7,157 nucleotides of DNA, taken from the NCBI GenBank assembly GCA_030592145.1, contig JAUVKJ010000085.1, positions 1 through 7,157 of the forward strand, given 5' to 3'. Below are positions 4,707 to 7,157 of this stretch, piece by piece. The number at the start of each line of letters is the position of its first letter. Positions within the stretch are counted from its first letter, which is position 1. A program made the position numbers and the translations under genes. This DNA is from Bacteroides sp. GTDB taxonomy: Bacteria; Bacteroidota; Bacteroidia; Bacteroidales; SM23-62. The notes beneath the pieces are model-generated. The model saw only the letters and a program-made list of their open reading frames with translations. It did not search any database and was not told the DNA's origin.

Positions 4707-6755
4707 TCAAGAGCAGAAGTCGTTCATGATCTTCTCCTGGAACTGTTTGATTTCTGAGAAGGTCTTGCGGACCATGGACTGCTCCAGCGCTGTGAGTTCT
4801 TCCTGGCTAACTATGTTGTCCGGTGCCTGATTGGCCAGTATCTGTCTTACCTGTGAGCGGAACTTAACCTTCATCATGCGGCAGAACATGTTTTCTATCT
4901 CATGATAATCCAATTCGCTTATAACATTCAGCCGAAACAGCTTTTCCAGCCTCAGTAAACTATCACTTTCATTCACACCGTTTTGTATGGAGTAAACCCT
5001 GATGAAATCCACCATAGGGGAAATAGCATTTTTAATATTGAATGATTCCGGCATTTGAACTTCCGGGGGATTGTTCCTGAACAGGTTTGTGGGTATTTTG
5101 TATGCAGCTGTTTCTTTCGCAAGAAGACTAAAAAATTGATCCTTCCCTGTAACTTCCCTGTGTATGTGTTTTCGCAAATCCTCCCCGTACTGTTCCAATC
5201 CGTAAACGATCCTGAAATCGAAAAAGATAGCAACACCCATTATACCCTCTTTGGATCTCAGGTTTACCCAGTCTGAAAAATATTTTTCCCATCTTAACAG
5301 TGGCTGGCACCACTGGGGGTTCCCGGCCATCACTTCTCCCTTGCAGTACTGGTAACCTATTCTGTCAAGCCAGAGATTTATTTTTTTCCCGAAGTACAGA
5401 AAGTACCTGTTAACTTCTGCCATTTTTTCATTGGGGACATCCTCGAATATAATGGCATTGTCCTGGTCTGTAACCAGGGTTTGTTCCCTGCGGCCTTCGC
5501 TTCCCAGCGCCATGAAGGCAAAGCTGGCCGGGGGTTCCCCCATTTCATCGATGGCAAACTCAATCAGTCGCCTGGTAATGGCATCCGTGACCGTGCTGAT
5601 CATGTAGGTGATGTTCCGGATGCCTAATGATCCGCCCTCCATCAGAATATTGACCAGGACAGGGATCTTATTATGGATCTTTTTAAGTGATTCGACCGTA
5701 TCTGCCGCATTCACTTCCCTGATCAGATAGGAAAGAGAATTACGCTGAACCTCCAGCAGGTCTTTATTGCTGATTATCCCCGTGATCCTTCCGATTTTGT
5801 CTTCCACCGCGAGGTGGGTGATGGATTTATTTGTAATCCGAAGAATTGCCTCGTATAATAGGGATTTTTCATCAATCCTGATAAGTGGTGAACTCATTAT
5901 TTCAGCCACGGGACTATCGTATCTTAATTGCCGGGCGACCACCCGGTTCCTCAGGTCTGTATCCGTCACTATCCCGACCGGGGTGTCGGGATCTTTATAG
6001 ATTATTATGGCATTTTGCTCCTTTTTTTCCATTATGGTTGCCGCCCTGTGAACAGTGGTATCCATATCGCAGTGCAGGTGCTCCCTGATGAAGGATGCTA
6101 CCGGCAGGTTCATCAGACGGATGGAGGATTGCAATTCATTGATCAGGTGAATGGACTCCTGTTCAAGCCTGTCTCTTCCTGTCATGTCTTTTACAATAAA
6201 TATGATTCCGTTTTTCCCCTCCAGGGATAACTTCGAGGCAGCCAGAACGACATCCCTTAAATCACCTTTTTTGCCGGATATTACGGCCTCAAAATTTAAT
6301 GTGCGCCCGATATTTCCAAGTTCTTTATACAGGTTGTCAATCTTCAATCCGGAATCCGGATCCCCATGTATTAAATCTTCAAATTTTATTTTCAATAGTT
6401 CTTTAAGGGTATATCCGCTCATGGATAGAAAAATAAAATTGGCGTATGCGATCTTTCTGTCAATGATCATCATTGTTCCAACGACAGAGGTTTCCAGAAG
6501 GGACTTGTACTTTTCGCCTGCTTCTTCCATGCGCTGTGCGGTAATCTGCCGGACTGCCTCATCCCGGTAAGTTTGCCTGGCAAGCAGGAACAATAGCAAA
6601 GCTATGAATGCCAGTGCGGAGACCAGGGCATAAATCTTCCATGTGCCGGGAGATTGACCGGCAGATACTACCAGGATAATTATTGCAATAAACAGGATGA
6701 TTACCAGGCCAAGCGGCAGCAGGTATTTTCTGTAAAAGGCTTTTGTAAATTGCAT
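4707..6755 (-). CDS. Membrane-anchored PAS-CBS-CBS-DUF294 nucleotidyltransferase-like protein
   Basis: A 682-residue multidomain protein. Two transmembrane helices at about 12-31 and 41-59 are joined by a short loop, leaving the bulk in the cytoplasm. A coiled linker (60-80) leads to a PAS domain at about 80-192 (YANFIFLSMSGYTLKELL). A CBS pair follows at about 217-276 (GIVTDTDLRNRV) and 280-338 (GRITGIISNKDLLEV). The DUF294 nucleotidyltransferase-like domain spans about 343-480, with the GlnD-like motif GSEGRREQTLVTDQDNA at 418-434 (G418, S419, and D430/D432 as probable metal ligands), and the DUF294 C-terminal helical domain about 500-675 (FFDFRIVYG at 511-519). CBS pairs usually bind adenine nucleotides; DUF294 proteins resemble uridylyltransferases, but their reaction is not settled. 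Inferred role: a membrane sensor-regulator whose transferase responds to a PAS ligand and nucleotide state. The catalytic residues look intact. It lies 28 bp downstream of the phosphoesterase gene and just upstream of the lipoprotein gene, so an operon is likely. Confidence 0.9.
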   Translation of the reverse strand: MQFTKAFYRKYLLPLGLVIILFIAIIILVVSAGQSPGTWKIYALVSALAFIALLLFLLARQTYRDEAVRQITAQRMEEAGEKYKSLLETSVVGTMMIIDRKIAYANFIFLSMSGYTLKELLKIKFEDLIHGDPDSGLKIDNLYKELGNIGRTLNFEAVISGKKGDLRDVVLAASKLSLEGKNGIIFIVKDMTGRDRLEQESIHLINELQSSIRLMNLPVASFIREHLHCDMDTTVHRAATIMEKKEQNAIIIYKDPDTPVGIVTDTDLRNRVVARQLRYDSPVAEIMSSPLIRIDEKSLLYEAILRITNKSITHLAVEDKIGRITGIISNKDLLEVQRNSLSYLIREVNAADTVESLKKIHNKIPVLVNILMEGGSLGIRNITYMISTVTDAITRRLIEFAIDEMGEPPASFAFMALGSEGRREQTLVTDQDNAIIFEDVPNEKMAEVNRYFLYFGKKINLWLDRIGYQYCKGEVMAGNPQWCQPLLRWEKYFSDWVNLRSKEGIMGVAIFFDFRIVYGLEQYGEDLRKHIHREVTGKDQFFSLLAKETAAYKIPTNLFRNNPPEVQMPESFNIKNAISPMVDFIRVYSIQNGVNESDSLLRLEKLFRLNVISELDYHEIENMFCRMMKVKFRSQVRQILANQAPDNIVSQEELTALEQSMVRKTFSEIKQFQEKIMNDFCS

Positions 6756-6783
6756 GGCAAATCGTTAATCTATTTTATACTGT

Positions 6784-7157
6784 TTAATCGAGGGCAATTG
6801 CTTCAAAATTAAATTGTTCGGTATCCAGGACCATGTACCCGTTTCCTCTCTTTCCCCGGGTAATGGCGGGCACTAAAATTACCTGCGTACTGCGAATCAG
6901 ATCGGCTTTCCGGAAATAATTCATCTCGTATGTTCTTTTTGATATCCGGGCATACCCTTCAATATGTGCATGCCCTGCAAGTCCCACAAGGCATCCTTCC
7001 TTTTTAACCAGCCTGAGGTGATCCCTGAAATCCTTCAGGCTTGCCGAAAACTTCTTCATGCTTCCGGTTATGTCGGGCCATATAAAATGAGTGGCCAGAA
7101 TATTCAGTTTGTTGTCTTCAACCACCAGCGTTTCCGGCAATTGCATGAGATATTCAC
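6784..7157 (-). CDS. Calcineurin-like metallophosphoesterase, C-terminal part (5' end outside window)
   Basis: The frame remains open to the window edge (codons for EYL precede the first internal ATG at 7146), so this is the last 124 or so codons of a longer gene. The segment YLMQLPETLVVEDNKLNIL followed by ATH resembles the middle of small phosphoesterases, where the chain enters the metal-binding histidine region (usually HGSP-like, here THFIWP). LAGHAHIEGYAR supplies the C-terminal GHxH metal-binding motif (usually GHTH). The end, LVPAITRGKRGNGYMVLD followed by FEAIALD, has the beta-strand pattern of the family's last strands. The substrate is unknown; relatives act on phosphodiesters or nucleotides in the cytoplasm. 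The first metal motifs (DxH, GDxxD) lie outside the window. It is the most upstream visible gene of the minus-strand group, 28 bp ahead of the DUF294 gene. The family call is good, but the exact subfamily is uncertain. Confidence 0.75.
   Translation of the reverse strand, partial: EYLMQLPETLVVEDNKLNILATHFIWPDITGSMKKFSASLKDFRDHLRLVKKEGCLVGLAGHAHIEGYARISKRTYEMNYFRKADLIRSTQVILVPAITRGKRGNGYMVLDTEQFNFEAIALD

Noticed and set aside
6151..6570. Plus-strand open frame of 139 codons opposite the DUF294 gene
   Set aside because: It lies wholly opposite the PAS-encoding part of a well-supported gene and has low-complexity Ser/Phe-rich sequence.
1..7157. CRISPR array or insertion sequence
   Set aside because: No regularly spaced repeat series, transposase-like protein or terminal inverted repeats were seen.

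Overview
The window looks like a Bacteroidota chromosome. The evidence is a TTTG-N19-TAnnTTTG promoter of the Bacteroidota sigma-A type ahead of the first complete operon, weak or absent Shine-Dalgarno sites, Bacteroidota-style export signals (a signal peptide ending in AAQ and a lipoprotein with an ISGC lipobox), and a tRNA gene without an encoded CCA. I cannot place it below phylum level from sequence alone.

Layout from left to right. (1) Positions 1-492 hold the 3' part of an AT-rich gene for a probable outer-membrane beta-barrel protein, cut by the window edge. (2) Positions 516-2124 are a compact unit of about 1.6 kb: an AbiE-type toxin-antitoxin operon (abiEi-like antitoxin and abiEii-like nucleotidyltransferase toxin, overlapping by ATGA). 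An exact 18-bp direct repeat brackets it. The right copy is the whole anticodon arm of a minus-strand CAU tRNA (probably tRNA-Ile2) plus one base; the left copy stands alone between the barrel gene and the abiEi promoter. This is the signature expected of insertion at a tRNA anticodon-loop attachment site, but no recombinase gene is present in the window. (3) Positions 2227-3753 encode a secreted protein of unknown function. It converges with, and overlaps by 11 bp, (4) a minus-strand group running from 7157 down to 3743: the C-terminal part of a calcineurin-like phosphoesterase, a membrane-anchored PAS-CBS-CBS-DUF294 nucleotidyltransferase-like protein, and a lipoprotein of unknown function.

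How the parts may work together. The AbiE pair is a self-contained phage-defence or stabilisation module with its own promoter, which begins three bases inside the left repeat. The minus-strand group looks like an ordinary chromosomal operon. Its central protein combines a possible sensor (PAS), an adenine-nucleotide-type regulatory module (CBS pair) and a GlnD-like nucleotidyltransferase core on a membrane anchor. The most notable feature is the tRNA-bracketed toxin-antitoxin cassette, perhaps one unit of a tandem series extending to the left. This is inferred from repeat geometry and needs comparison with related genomes.
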